Positions 23,601-35,112 of a stretch of 64,000 bases of DNA are shown piece by piece (positions within the stretch are counted from its first letter, which is position 1; each line of letters begins with the position of its first letter). Position numbers and translations under genes: made by a program. This stretch comes from Fasciolopsis buskii (taxonomy: Eukaryota > Platyhelminthes > Trematoda > Plagiorchiida > Fasciolidae). Below the pieces are notes generated by a model. It was not told the origin of the DNA. It saw only the letters and a program-made list of their open reading frames with translations, and did not search any database. The stretch covers positions 62,001-126,000 of the forward strand of contig LUCM01004138.1 in assembly GCA_008360955.1 (NCBI GenBank). The letters run 5' to 3'.

Positions 23601-26600
23601 TTATTTTGTATTGGAGTTCCGATTATACAAATGTCTGCATTTCAATCAAAAAAGGACGTATTTTGACCGACCTAATGAACTTAGGTCAGAGGCAGCTGAA
23701 TCCCACCTAGTGTGTATTTCTGACCATCAGCGATGCGTCGTGAATCGGCACATCACAAGATCTCAATTGTTAGAGGGTCTACGGAAAACGTAGCATGCTC
23801 GGAACATTATTACAGTGATTTGGGTTCCTAGGACTACGTTTCAGATGTAGTTGAGAGCTGTTCATAATGACTCAGTTGTCAAACGACTAACCTGGTGGAA
23901 TTTACAGGTTAAGGATATAAAGGTGGAACCGTTTTAAAAGAACGGGCGTTTTTATAGGATTGTTAGAAAGGTGTGCAGCCTAAATGGTCCCGAAAGCAGG
24001 AATTGAAAATTAATTCCACTAGCCGGAGATCAGGAAGTGCACAATTTAGCGGTAACACATTTGCCCTCAAACCAATATGGCAGTCTTCAGGCTACATGCT
24101 ATCAAGTAACAAAACTAACTACCGCTGTATTTCACGTTGGATAGCATATGCAGCTTTCCTTTTCAATCCGATAACTAGGGTTTCATTTCTTCGGTAGAGG
24201 AACTTAAAAGTTTAGCTACCCGTGAATGCACTACAGCTGATGTTCAGTTAAACGATGATAGCAAATTCAATCCGGGTTTCTGAAGAATATTCAACTTTTC
24301 ATGTCAGCTAATGCCTGCGCGCAGTCGTTGCTCGTTTGTGGTCGGGTCCATTCCCGTAATATGAAGATTTTTAATTTGCATTAGGCTGCTGGAAAACTTT
24401 GACTTTTCGGTTCCACACTAGGCGTTGACAAATCTGCTAACACATCTCTGACAACCAGGGGCTTTCAGTCTCGGAATTTTAATTCACTGTTTGTTTAAAT
24501 TTAACGAGAACCATCCCATACAACATGAAAAATTTGTGATCTATGGCTCAATCACTTCCAAACAAGAACTGGCTTCCGGTCATGGTGTTTGTTGTACCTA
24601 GCCTCAGAATCACAAGTTTCTAGATTATGATTAGCTAACCCATTTTGATGGAATTCAATGACGAACACCAATGCAACAAAATTTACCTTGATAGGTCCAG
24701 CAAGCTTTCGTCTTGTACACTGAGGAGACGGGATGAAATTAAGCAAACGACATTTGCATTGTAGGGAATGCACTGGCGAGTTTACTAATTCGAGTCCGAG
24801 TGACTGCCAGTAGTCGAAATAGGTTAACTATCCATCTGGATGAACTGTGTCAGGCATAAGAAACTGCCAGTAAACATGAACGGATCTTAAGCATTCGTAC
24901 TTATTGTCCCAGATCGTCGCCAGAAACCGTTAGCGAGAGGAGCTCGTGAAATCATTCTGACTAAAACGCAAGCTGGCTTCATTGCTTATTTCCTGGGAAC
25001 CAATAACCTGAAGCTGAAACATCTAACCAGCTAATCAAGTTCGATACGGATTCTAACCTGTTGATTATACCAGTTAAAACTGCTTTTCTGAACTATCAGA
25101 TAAGGGGCCGACTGTGGATTCTCTAAACCTTGCCTGCACAGAACCGATTTAGTTGACATTCTTTGAATTCAAAGCAAATTCAAGCAATGGGTGACCCACG
25201 TTGATTTAGTGTTAATAGTTACTTCTTACAGTTTGACTTGCACGGAACTTCATGAATGCAAACTCCTTGGCTTCTCAGTTCCCTAAGCCTAGAATCAAAG
25301 ACGATCATCAAATAATTCTGTCTGCACTAGCAGCAACAAAACCACGATTGGTCGAATCGAGACCATCAGCAATTAGCCGTTCTATTGAATTGATTAGTTC
25401 CGTGTTCGACAGAGTTGATCACGATGGAAATCAATGTAGCATACACATGGCAACAGTTTCCGTTACTTACTGGCAGAATGGTTCATCATGTTAAGTCCCC
25501 ATTTAATGTATTTTGCTATAAACTAAAATGGACATAAAACGGGAATTTAGTCCCGGGATTCTAAAAGCGTCTTAACACAAATAGGAAACCACACAACAGA
25601 GAAGGTCAGTATAGTACGGCCCATGAACTGTGAAGTTTGAGCAAGTACAAATAGATGGATCAAGGCCCTTATTCGCCCTTGTAAGCTTTATCCAATAGTA
25701 CTGGGTTCTAGTCAGGTTTCTGAATTTATTTTTTCACTGCCTGCTTTGCCTACCCGTTTTCCAAATCCATTCAATGTCCCATCGCAGCGGCCATACCTCA
25801 AGTCCGAGTGAAAAATCTTACACTAATGAACAACCGGAAGTTTCTTGTTTTTATGGTGCTGTTTGATATAAATTTCGCTTCACAACCATATAGTTACTTT
25901 GATTTGGTTTAAGCTCATGAAGAACATGTCGCTGGTGTCGGTGGGTTCCATGTTTCAAGAAGTCGTGGTACTTATCCCCAAATAAAACCTCCCTGTTAGT
26001 GTGTGAAGAAAACTGTTTGATAGGCCGTAATCCAGCACTGTAAAAACGTTTGTGATTCCGCGCTCTATACTCTGCGCGGGTAACCCAACCCAATCGAACC
26101 ACGAAGATGTGTGAGTACCGTGTTTATAAACTAACGGAAAAAATTCCATCCGCTGCTACAGTATTAAACATAAAGGGATGGTGTATTGTGTATCACATTT
26201 CTCAGTTTCATGCGTGTCTAGCGGCAGTTGGTACCGATTGGTGAAATCTGAGGTTTATAAAGTCTGGATCAGTTATTTCTTACTAAAACTGGAGGTAACT
26301 GTCCAAACATTAGTTAATTTGTTTATATGGAACTGAAAACTTCCATTAACTCTGGGTTACTTCTGTTTGAGCAACACCGGTTATTGTTTGAATTTTACCT
26401 GACAGGATGACAAATTACTTTTAATAAAACATTGATTTTAGTTGCCCTAAAGAGTTTCGCTCATTACGGTATAACCGGTATTATTGAACTGCAATTATCA
26501 GAATTTGGTTGGAGTTTTGCTGAATGCGCACAATTACCACATTAAAACACATACTGAATTGGTTTTCCCCAAACCCGCAGAATGGAACACGTAACATTCA

Positions 26601-28585
26601 TTTATATTTGATTTTGTGAAATCGCATGTGTTCACGTACGGGGAGAATGGAAACCAAAGTGCCGTTGGAACTTTTCGGTCAGAAGTGAAATATTTGTTCA
26701 TGCAGTGTGCATTTAACTGAAAAAAGCTCATTTGTTTGTTTAAATGTTGGCCATAAGTGTTACCATTTATTGCACACAAAACAGTGGGGGTGAATAGCTA
26801 TCATCATTAAATCGCCACTGCGTCCGGAATAGAATTTGGTCATGTTGTATGTGTAGTTTTGGAAAACGTTATTTCATCAGAAACTACGACAAGGACAGAT
26901 CTCAGTTATCGGGTTGTAAGGTACGTCCAAACTGCCTCACATTGAACTTCCCTTTCGGACTGACTGAACGCTCTGTGCACTTCAGTGAATTCGTCGACGT
27001 TCATGAAAACCTTTCCCATAACGAGATGGAAAAAAACAACGGTTGTATATTATACAGTCCATTAAGCTGCGTACGCTGGAGAACACTACAGAGTGTGCTT
27101 AAAAGATAGAGCAGAGGACCGAAACGCTAATGCAGGGGAGATCCAACATTATGGCTTGCTTTCTGCTCAACTAACATATTTAATGTGAAAACGAATATTT
27201 CTGGTTGCTCGAGCTTCGGGCTGACTGAGTTTACATCCAGCTTTGTACTGTGCTATAACCGCACGTTTGGCGATGGATCCCGGAGATTTCTGGGTAGCCA
27301 ATGCCTCTCACTTACCGACCATGTGAACAGTATTTTGAAATGTCATGGCAATGATCCGTAAGAAAATACTATTACTACCACATCTAATGAAGAAGTGGCA
27401 CTGAACAGCTACATTCAGCTTGAAATTTGATCAGTTAAACTTCATGAGGTCTGAAAGACTGGACCTTCCGAGTAAATCTTTTTTAAAATTACAAAACAAC
27501 AATTGTTAAACAATAAAGATCTCGACTATCGTATGCCTCCGATCAATTCGGCGTATATTCAGGTACATCATAATTGATTTAATAATGATTATATGATCCA
27601 AGCTTAGGGGATAGCAAACTGCTTTGGATATTTAGGTAATATGTAGGAAGCGAAAATTGTTTACCATCGTCGAGGATTTGTGCTTATTGATGGCACTAAA
27701 TGGTCATCTATACTGTTCAACTTCAAAACAAATTAGACGTACAAATTGCATCAAAGGAGGGAGGGGCTCGTAATTTACTGGGTCGCCCACATCACGTTTC
27801 ACATCATGGTTGTCCCATCCAAATAAACAGAGGTATAGAAAAACAACTTGTGAGATAAATGATAGGACAAGTAACATAGAAAATGAAACCCTTCATGTGA
27901 ATAACATAGATAGCCGGAACATCAGCGAACTGTGGAAAATCCTTACTTAGTTGTTAAGAAAAACCCATGGAAGATCTAAGTGGTCAACATCGGTGGTTGG
28001 AATTTTCATAACTTTATTCACTGCAGCATCTAGCGATCTCCCTACTTATCTCAGTTACACACTGTTCAGAGAATAAAGACTTTTGTGAAACTGTGGAAGA
28101 TTGTACGCTTGGTGTATTTAACCAAGTGGAACCACTCAGAGGTCAAAAAACGGTAGAGAACAACTTAGTTCCAAACTTTCCACCAATTATTTCCATCGCA
28201 TATGAGGAAGTCATCAGAAATAACTAATGCTCCAACATTTTCTCAGCTGAGGTATAAAACTGAAGATCAAGAGAATGAAACAAGTTGAAATTTTCACATA
28301 GCATTTGACGGACTTCCTTGGACCAAGCTGGTGCATTCAAACATTTTGCACAAAGCTGATTTTAGATCACGTTCCAACGGAATCTTGTAAATGGGGGAAG
28401 ACAGAAACGGAAAAGAAAGGAAAGATTGTGTGAAGTTTACCAAAGTGTTGGGTAAATTATCTCCCACTCCCATACCGTTGGCTCTCACAGGAGTCCAAGA
28501 CTACTCGATGGGCCTGATAAATATTTACTCGAAACGAAGTAGAAGACTGAATTAGAGGACCCTAACCCAAGCCTATGAAAAAAGG
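20630..28585. other. No gene recognised
   Basis: About 8 kb with only short ORFs. A possible tRNA-like fragment sits at 21484-21560. The segment 21700-21850 is slightly GC-richer, with overlapping 66- and 98-codon plus frames but no motif. Nothing else is supportable. Confidence 0.45.
21484..21560 (+). repeat. Possible tRNA-like SINE fragment
   Basis: A-box-like ATGGCAACGTTTGG and, 14 bases later, a good B-box-like TAGTTCGATTCC. Box spacing is shorter than in a tRNA. It is a single copy in the window, so this is only a suggestion. Confidence 0.25.
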
Positions 28586-28589
28586 TCTC

Positions 28590-28720
28590 ACCTCCTTGGA
28601 AGTAGGAGTATCCTAGGGCCACCCATGCCACTGAGAACCGGTGGCCGACAGCTCAGATCAAATGCCATCCGGATGAGGCTATACCTCCCGGGGATCCGAA
28701 ACATCCGAACTGATATACTG
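28590..28720. other. GC-rich structured island
   Basis: About 130 bases clearly GC-richer than the surroundings. They contain a perfect 7-bp hairpin GGCCACC/GGTGGCC (about 28618-28650) and a second set of alternative stems (CGGATG/CATCCG, CGGAT/ATCCG, GAGG/CCTC) about 20 bases further on. There are no open reading frames of note. It may be a repeat fragment or a structured RNA gene; I do not recognise it. Confidence 0.4.
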
Positions 28721-28724
28721 AACT

Positions 28725-29290
28725 GTTCACTGTTTTATATTGTGTGCGTCGTTCAAGATACTTTTGAAATCGTGACGGATATAATCCTGAGAACCAGTTA
28801 AAATGAGCCACTCAGGATTACTAAAATGAATTAATAAAGTATGTGTATACGTGATAGTTTGCCAAAAATTAACTGCAACAATTTTATTCGAAGATCCATT
28901 TTGAAACTAAACATGGCTGACCAGGTGACAGCGTGCTCGCGCCTTATCCAAGTTGTTCCTGCAAGTAACGATGCCGATGGAGACCAGCCAACCCGTGACC
29001 ACAAAAGCAGCAAGAAAGCGATTTGACTGTTCTTTAGAATGGAACCTAACTTTGAAATATTTATTTAAAAATTGGCAACTGTCAGACGTTCTAATTAGTG
29101 AACTTTTGCGGACCGGTTGCCAAACGTGAATTGCGTAAACTAATACCCGATATTCATTATTATGTGAAACCTCATTTCTTCTGTTCTATAGAACGGGTGA
29201 GAGGAGGACAGTTTTCGGATTTAATTAGAAAAACGCCTGCCCTAATCCTGTGAGGGGATGACAGCCAATTTGTCTTTTGCGCCTGAGTCT
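28725..29290. other. No gene recognised
   Basis: AT-rich sequence with two 60-codon chance ORFs on opposite strands (28831-29026). Nothing else is visible. Confidence 0.45.
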
Positions 29291-29292
29291 GA

Positions 29293-29640
29293 TGGAGACA
29301 GGCGGGTCATGATCAGCTCACTGGGCATAGATGCAACCCAATGCTGCCGGACAAGGAGCAAGTGGATAAATCAGGACCAGAGTAAGACCTCATCATCCTA
29401 TTGAACACCAGGGGACAGCCGACACAGTGGCATGAACAAAAAGCAAGAGCAAGAATGTGCAAAATAAGGCCGTATCGTGAAATCGGTCAACCAACCAAGA
29501 TGAGCGGTCCGTATTAGACACAAAAGCGCCATGAACTGAATCACATGGAATACATCGAACAACACGGACCAATGAAAGCGCGACTCACACAGTCGGTGAA
29601 AAGATGGCAGTTACATAAACGCGATGCTGCTAGCAAAGGA
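29293..29640 (+). pseudogene. Unidentified coding-like relic
   Basis: One plus-strand frame stays open for 348 bases except for two stops (TAA at 29383, TAG at 29515). It reads as a hydrophilic, basic, protein-like sequence with pieces such as QWHEQKARARM, IRPYREIGQPTKMSGPY and HMEYIEQHGPMKARLTQ. The composition (many Q, K, R, H) and the moderate GC rise are unlike the flanks. I do not recognise the family. It could be a worn retroelement ORF or an old exon; the frame is broken, so it is not a working gene as it stands. Confidence 0.4.
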
Positions 29641-29649
29641 ACCTATAGC

Positions 29650-30879
29650 TATGTAATGAGTTTACTTACCAAATGAGAATTTCTGTTTGCAGGTGAATTC
29701 TGATTATTTTCAATTTAGATAGTGGAATAAGAAGGTGACGATCTAGAGATACAATGGGCCTACTGAAGAGGAGTAATGGGAAGAGAAAAACACGGTTACT
29801 CAACGAACCCAAGCGTGCAGAATCAGACTAATAAATATAAGAAAAATATAAATCCAAATGCGAGTTAATATAGTTCAGGAGTTTTTTCACGAGTTAGGTC
29901 ATTAAAATCCTAAATAAATAGAAAATTATTTGTTAAGCGACTTGATTGTTAGACTTCAGTGGGGTCGACTTCGACTGCCGATGTCGGAAAGCAGAATTCT
30001 AAAGCAATTACGTTTCTCAAATGAATTATCTGGCAGGAAATAACACAGAGACTTGTGTCACCTGCAGAATTTAAAATAGATTTGGATGAAATTCCTGAAA
30101 TTTAAAAGTAAAAGAACTTTTGCCCAAGAGCAGGGGCAACCGATGATAATCTAAATTTTGTAGTGATGGTCGCAGACCAGTAGTAGCAAGCAGTTTCGAT
30201 TCGAAGTAGAGTGCACCACTGTATTTCCGCTGTGAAAAAAACATTTCTAGCGGCAGAAATATGAGCCGATTACAAATGTTCCCATCGACCATTTACCGGT
30301 ACCTCGAATACCTACCCTAAGATTGCGGTGGTTAATTTCCTCCTAAAAATAGTGCTTTTAACTTAAAAAAATCAGAATGGAAAAACGGAACTTCACTTCA
30401 TCAGAAACACATTCACTAGAGGAAGAATTTCTGAGGTTGAGAATATGATTCTTCAGGTTTCCTTTTCAGCGATACATTGAATGGAATTGAGGACAGCCAC
30501 TGCAATCAGCTTAGACTTTGCCAAAAGAGATAAGCACTACAAGGCATCAAGGATAACAATAAATTTTGTGTCATTTGGTGCTCCATTTTTTACAGTACAT
30601 GTGATACAGCAGCATGACAACGCATGCAAAATGGCACACTGAAACTAGCTAGAAGCCGGTTTTTCAAAGTCGTTTTGGAAGCATATTTGTTTGGATGATC
30701 ATCTCCGGTATAAGCCATTTTCCTTCATCAAACTAGTTGCAAGTTTATGGTGCACACTGTTTGCTATAGTTAGGTGGTTTTGCTCCAAATGACTGGTAAA
30801 ATGGGATTAGAATTGCTTCTCGATGAAAGTGAATCTAAAATCGCTGTCCCCTCAAGTGCATGCAAATAATATAACCAGT
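29650..30879. other. No gene recognised
   Basis: AT-rich, short ORFs only, no repeats noticed. Confidence 0.45.
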
Positions 30880-30995
30880 CATTTGATTACAAAACTTGCC
30901 TTAAAAAAGACCACTCACGGTAGTCGAAACGTCGGCGAATAACATCTACCCACAACGCTGTGTTGGTAACATTATATCATTCATAATTATAACCA
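30880..30995 (+). mobile_element. Short dispersed repeat, copy b
   Basis: Diverged copy of the family at 10788-10960. It keeps ATTTGATTACAAAACTTGCC, GGTAGTCGAAACGTCGG, CATCTACCCACAACG and ACATTATATCATTCAT. The hairpin has mismatches (GACCACT against GGTAGTC), and the downstream ATCGATTTTTCGAT part is absent. Confidence 0.75.
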
Positions 30996-30999
30996 AGGT

Positions 31000-33205
31000 C
31001 AATTGAAGAAATACATATTCTTTGGTGTTATTCGAACTAAAGTTGTGGAATAAACTAAATTGGGATTTTCTTAATGAACAAACAATTGGTTTAAGCCAAG
31101 TGGTTTTTGGTGCAAAGATAATTGATACTGAATCGTCGTACTCATTTGTCTGGTTAATGCGGCTTTGAGTTAGTCGCACTGACTACGCCAATGTGCAACC
31201 TGAACGATCATTGAGTGGTAACTAGAGAAAACCAGTATGAACGGTTTAATTTTGGTTAATAGATGAATGCTTGCGTGCGCACTATTTGACTGTTCTTTTT
31301 TCGAAGTTGGCAGGAATGAGAGATACAGGCTACTGTCGATGGATAAGTCAAAGTCAGATTGGAAGGCTCAGGTTTTCGTGTTTTAAAACAGATGATAACT
31401 GGTGATTTTACCTCAATAGTCTTAACTGCATAGCACCTGATTATTTCACCCTCCTAGGGCGATTTCGACTATCAAAACGATATTTATTTTGCTTCTACTT
31501 AGATTTTCCGTACATAGGAAACGAAAATTCTCTAGTCAAGTTTTACAATTGCACTAATTGCAAATGTGGGTGCCACGCAAAATGATAGCATATCCGCCTT
31601 GGGGGTTGTTGTCGTATTGGTATTCTCAGTTAATTTCTTTTAAGGTGGTAGTCTGCTTTGTCATTTGTGTCAACTGAAAGCAGCTCTGAACATGGTGGAA
31701 ATGTGTTTCTTATAAATTATGCCAACAATGACTTCAGTGTTTGGCGATTCTATTTTCAAGATTCTATTTTCCTTGATGTCTAGCACAAAACACTCTCTGG
31801 ATGCAGTCGAATTTTGCCAAACAACTTTCATATCTATTTGCAAATATTATCTTTTACTTATTTGGGCAATGCCAGGGGTTTTTGCCATAAATAAAGGAAG
31901 TTTAAGTATTCTTTATAAAAGACAGGTGGTTTTTTCAGCGTTTGCTTTTCCAAATATATATATATATATGGAATATGATGGACGAAACAATTTGGGTTCA
32001 GTAGTTTCTTTCCATCTTGCATGCTGACTTTGCGTAAAGACATCATATAAAAAGCCAAACTACTCATATTTTCTGATTATACACCTTTTTCGTGGGCGAT
32101 GCTGGATGGTTTATGACGTGTCCAAGTGGAAAGAGAGCAACAATCATGAAATCAAAAGCTAAGGTATCTAACTGATGTGAATTTTGTGATAATCACACGA
32201 AAAATTATTTCCGATTGCCAACTGAAAATGATTTCTTTGAAGCTGATTGACTTCTATCACATTGTTCCTTGTCACCAGATTACAAGATCTATTGACACTT
32301 GAATTTAAGGACTATTGGTTATGGCTTATCATCCAATAAGTCCACGAGACCCTATCCAGTTTCAAAGCCGGATTTTGATCAAAACCTTCCGAGAGCTCTA
32401 ATAAAACTGGCTTCAGAATCGAATTTCTGTCTTCCTAAGTGCTCACAACTAGTTTCAATGTGGATGCAAAATCCGAAGTTCGCAAATGGGACAAGCCCAG
32501 GATGAGGCACTGGTGATTAGGTAATCAAAACTCTGACTGCAAAGAATCACGGAAAACAACTGGATTAAAAGCCCGCGTGTGATTCATACTATGCGCAGTG
32601 TTCAACTCATTTGCGTGAAAACAGAAACATTTACTCAAAAGGCTTACTGTTTGTCAAAGCCAGATTACTCCTAATATCAAATAACGGATCTGCGAGAAAG
32701 AAGGATTTTATGAAAGGTTTGTAAGAAAACTCTTGAATTTCATTTCACATGAAGCCTAAGAAGCACTATTATATTAGTCAGGGGAAAATTTGTCACTATG
32801 TGATGTGAGCCGTACCACAAAAACACTTAGATTATTATGTATTTGCTGTACAAATTTGAACGGACTTGTATTAATGTACATATATAAATAGATGTATAAT
32901 TATCGGTGCTTGCAAGCGCACTCGTCGCCAAATTTAAATACCTCAAAATGCAGTTTCTTATTTTTCATGAAATGAAACGGGTGAACTGAATCGCCACATG
33001 AGCAGTCTTAATGCAAAAAATCGGGTAACTGTGTTGGGAACGATGTACACACAGGTATTAAACTATGGCAGATCGTCACCATCCAATATTTAGTTGCTTC
33101 TATTTCGTTCCACCTCCCGACCTAGCAGCCAGCCTTACCGAACAAAATCACCAAACAAAATAGTCATCATTGGAATAAATCTTGAAAAGAATGACCTTCT
33201 GGTTT
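31000..33205. other. No gene recognised; one (TA)n tract
   Basis: AT-rich, with a (TA)n run at 31954-31969. ORFs of up to 102 codons are of chance length and carry no motifs. The right part may hold 3' UTR of the minus-strand gene that ends at 33617. Confidence 0.45.
31954..31969. repeat. (TA)n microsatellite
   Basis: About eight TA units. Simple-sequence repeat. Confidence 0.85.
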
Positions 33206-33211
33206 TGTCTT

Positions 33212-33217
33212 TTTATT
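33212..33217 (-). promoter_or_regulatory. Candidate poly(A) signal AATAAA
   Basis: First AATAAA on the minus strand after the stop codon of the 490-codon ORF, about 400 bases downstream. The position is plausible for 3' end formation of that transcript; nothing else supports it. Confidence 0.35.
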
Positions 33218-33616
33218 CCAGTGCTCAGAAGGTCGAAATTTGTCGCCATTTCCAATTCGATCCAGCCATGACATGAAGGTGTCGAGAGAGGGAAAATATA
33301 CAGGGTTGTTCACAATGCCTGAAAAGCTGGACAGTTAACCACAAATTAAAGCTTCGGGAGAAACCATTGGATGATTAACTAGTCAAGTAGTAGATGAATG
33401 GTGCTTTTGTTTGCTGTAAATAATCCCTCCAATAAATCAGGATTCCGTGATTCTCTTCTTTTCTGACCTTTTGGTTACGTTAAACGCCCATAAAAAATTT
33501 ACAGAATTTCTGGCCGAAACAGGCTGATTGGATAAGCATGCGCTTTTGTACAAATGATTGAGCTCAGTCTTGCATGCAAGACCAATCAGGAGCAACTGCC
33601 CATTGTATGCTTAATG

Positions 33617-35089
33617 TCAAAATGCAATAAAACGAAGGTCGCCCACGGAGTAGCTTCGCTCTTTTGCAAAGACTGTGGGTGAATCCACATAAGGTTCAGG
33701 TAGATTGTTATTTGGTCCAACCGGTCTAGATTTACTCCTGTCCACCAGAGGTAAAGACAATTTGCCTTGCATAATTAGAGCGCAATGATTCTTCAGTTCC
33801 TCCATTTGTCGATTGATGACATTTTTTGCATCTTTCAAGATAGCCAGTTCATTACGGAGCTGCATTCTCGCGTCATTACTCCGGCCGTAGTCGGGGTTAA
33901 TTAAGGCATTCTTGTTTATTCCTAACGAGTATTCCAACAACGAATTGATTTGGTCTCGTGTTCTTGACTGAATTATTTGTGTTCTGGTTTCGGCCTCTAT
34001 TGTTTCCTGAATTGCAGCGCAGGAGAACACATCGTCAATGCTGATACTAGATGTTGCTCCGGATCCGACCTGATAATCTGCCGCAGCCCAAAAAGCGCAC
34101 TGCAGATTTTCACGGTGAATTGAATCGTTTTTCATGGTTAATTCATTTTGGACACTGAATCTATAGGTTTCATCCAATCGATCTTCTTCCGGAGAGGATG
34201 AATCTGTATATGTTTTTGACGAAATTGGCCAATCATCATGTCCCTGTTCGGTGGCTGATTTGTCAACGGAACCAACCGGGCAACATTGTGCTTGCGATTG
34301 CAGCAGTAAATTTATGGCCACCGGCGACAAAAGTGTTACTGGTGGTGGCGCTGGTGATGGTGGCGGGTCGGATGACAAATGAAAACAAGTGGGAGTTTTT
34401 TGTGGTGATGGTGTACGAGGTGCGGATGTTATGCTCGCCAGTCGAGTTGTAGATATTTTATCAGATTCAATGGAGATTCCACTATCGGTCATCATAGACC
34501 CGTGCAAAGGATTAATAAAACTAATATAGTCCAACGATGCAACAGCATTGATCTCATCAAATTCGTCGAGTGTTTGTGCTGAATGGGATGGTATAGAATG
34601 TTTGTCGTCTAAGGCATCCATAATAACCGTTTGAAAGTCAGACTCACTAGCAACATGGAGACAGAATGGGCATTGAAGTAAACGGCCAATGGCTCGCGGG
34701 ATAGCTGAATGTCCTTGAAGTTTGTACGCTGCAGACCACGTATCACAGGGGACCTGTTCTAACATATATTCTGGTATATATGGTGGTGGTATTTCAGTGG
34801 GCTGCGAGGTGGAGTTGTAAGGTTTCCACGAACTTCTAACCAGTGAGACAGAGGATTCTGATGGGGGAACTAATTTGTCCACTTCGCTTGGTGCGTATGA
34901 CCTCGTGCATCCAACAATACACGACGGTTGCACAATCTTGGATAGGCATTCCGAATTCTTTGTACTGTCAGGTGGACGAAAGAGGCGACTTAAGAATAAT
35001 TTCAGTGAATTTCCAAAAGTTGATTTTGTTTCTTTAGTCAAAATTTGTGTGCCCGAGTTTGAGTTTTTAGAAGACGATGGCGGAATCAT
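33617..35089 (-). CDS. Unrecognised Ser/Pro-rich protein with C-terminal coiled coil
   Basis: A 490-codon uninterrupted frame, about three times longer than the longest frame I would expect by chance in this window, so almost certainly coding. The product is not recognised. Residues 1-40 are Ser/Lys-rich. A PPPY motif (101-104, a WW-domain ligand type) lies in a Pro-rich patch. CPFC (140-143) is the only close Cys pair and too little for a zinc finger. Residues 225-251 are Pro/Ser-rich, and 290-350 are polar and acidic. From about 353 to 440 the chain looks helical, with a heptad-like stretch LRNELAILKDAKNVINRQ (411-428). The end reads YSVGDLRFIAF. There is no signal peptide or membrane segment, so an intracellular scaffold or adaptor is a reasonable inference. 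The ATG lies 3 bases after an acceptor sequence; translation may instead continue from an upstream exon (the codon before ATG is GTC, in frame). ORFs on the plus strand here are antisense shadows. Confidence 0.85.
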   Translation of the reverse strand: MIPPSSSKNSNSGTQILTKETKSTFGNSLKLFLSRLFRPPDSTKNSECLSKIVQPSCIVGCTRSYAPSEVDKLVPPSESSVSLVRSSWKPYNSTSQPTEIPPPYIPEYMLEQVPCDTWSAAYKLQGHSAIPRAIGRLLQCPFCLHVASESDFQTVIMDALDDKHSIPSHSAQTLDEFDEINAVASLDYISFINPLHGSMMTDSGISIESDKISTTRLASITSAPRTPSPQKTPTCFHLSSDPPPSPAPPPVTLLSPVAINLLLQSQAQCCPVGSVDKSATEQGHDDWPISSKTYTDSSSPEEDRLDETYRFSVQNELTMKNDSIHRENLQCAFWAAADYQVGSGATSSISIDDVFSCAAIQETIEAETRTQIIQSRTRDQINSLLEYSLGINKNALINPDYGRSNDARMQLRNELAILKDAKNVINRQMEELKNHCALIMQGKLSLPLVDRSKSRPVGPNNNLPEPYVDSPTVFAKERSYSVGDLRFIAF

Positions 35090-35092
35090 GAC

Positions 35093-35112
35093 CTACAGAG
35101 AAAAATACAAAG
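35093..35112 (-). promoter_or_regulatory. Splice acceptor (cis or trans)
   Basis: On the minus strand the sequence CTTTGTATTTTTCTCTGTAG has a pyrimidine-rich tract ending in TAG, exactly 3 bases upstream of the ATG of the 490-codon frame. It could join a cis-spliced upstream exon ending in phase 0, or accept a spliced leader, as happens for a subset of flatworm messages. Confidence 0.65.

Noticed and set aside
28841..28870. Peptide start MCIRDS, a familiar sequencing-adapter translation artefact
   Set aside because: The bases ATGTGTATACGTGATAG differ from the adapter at several positions, so there is no evidence of adapter contamination.
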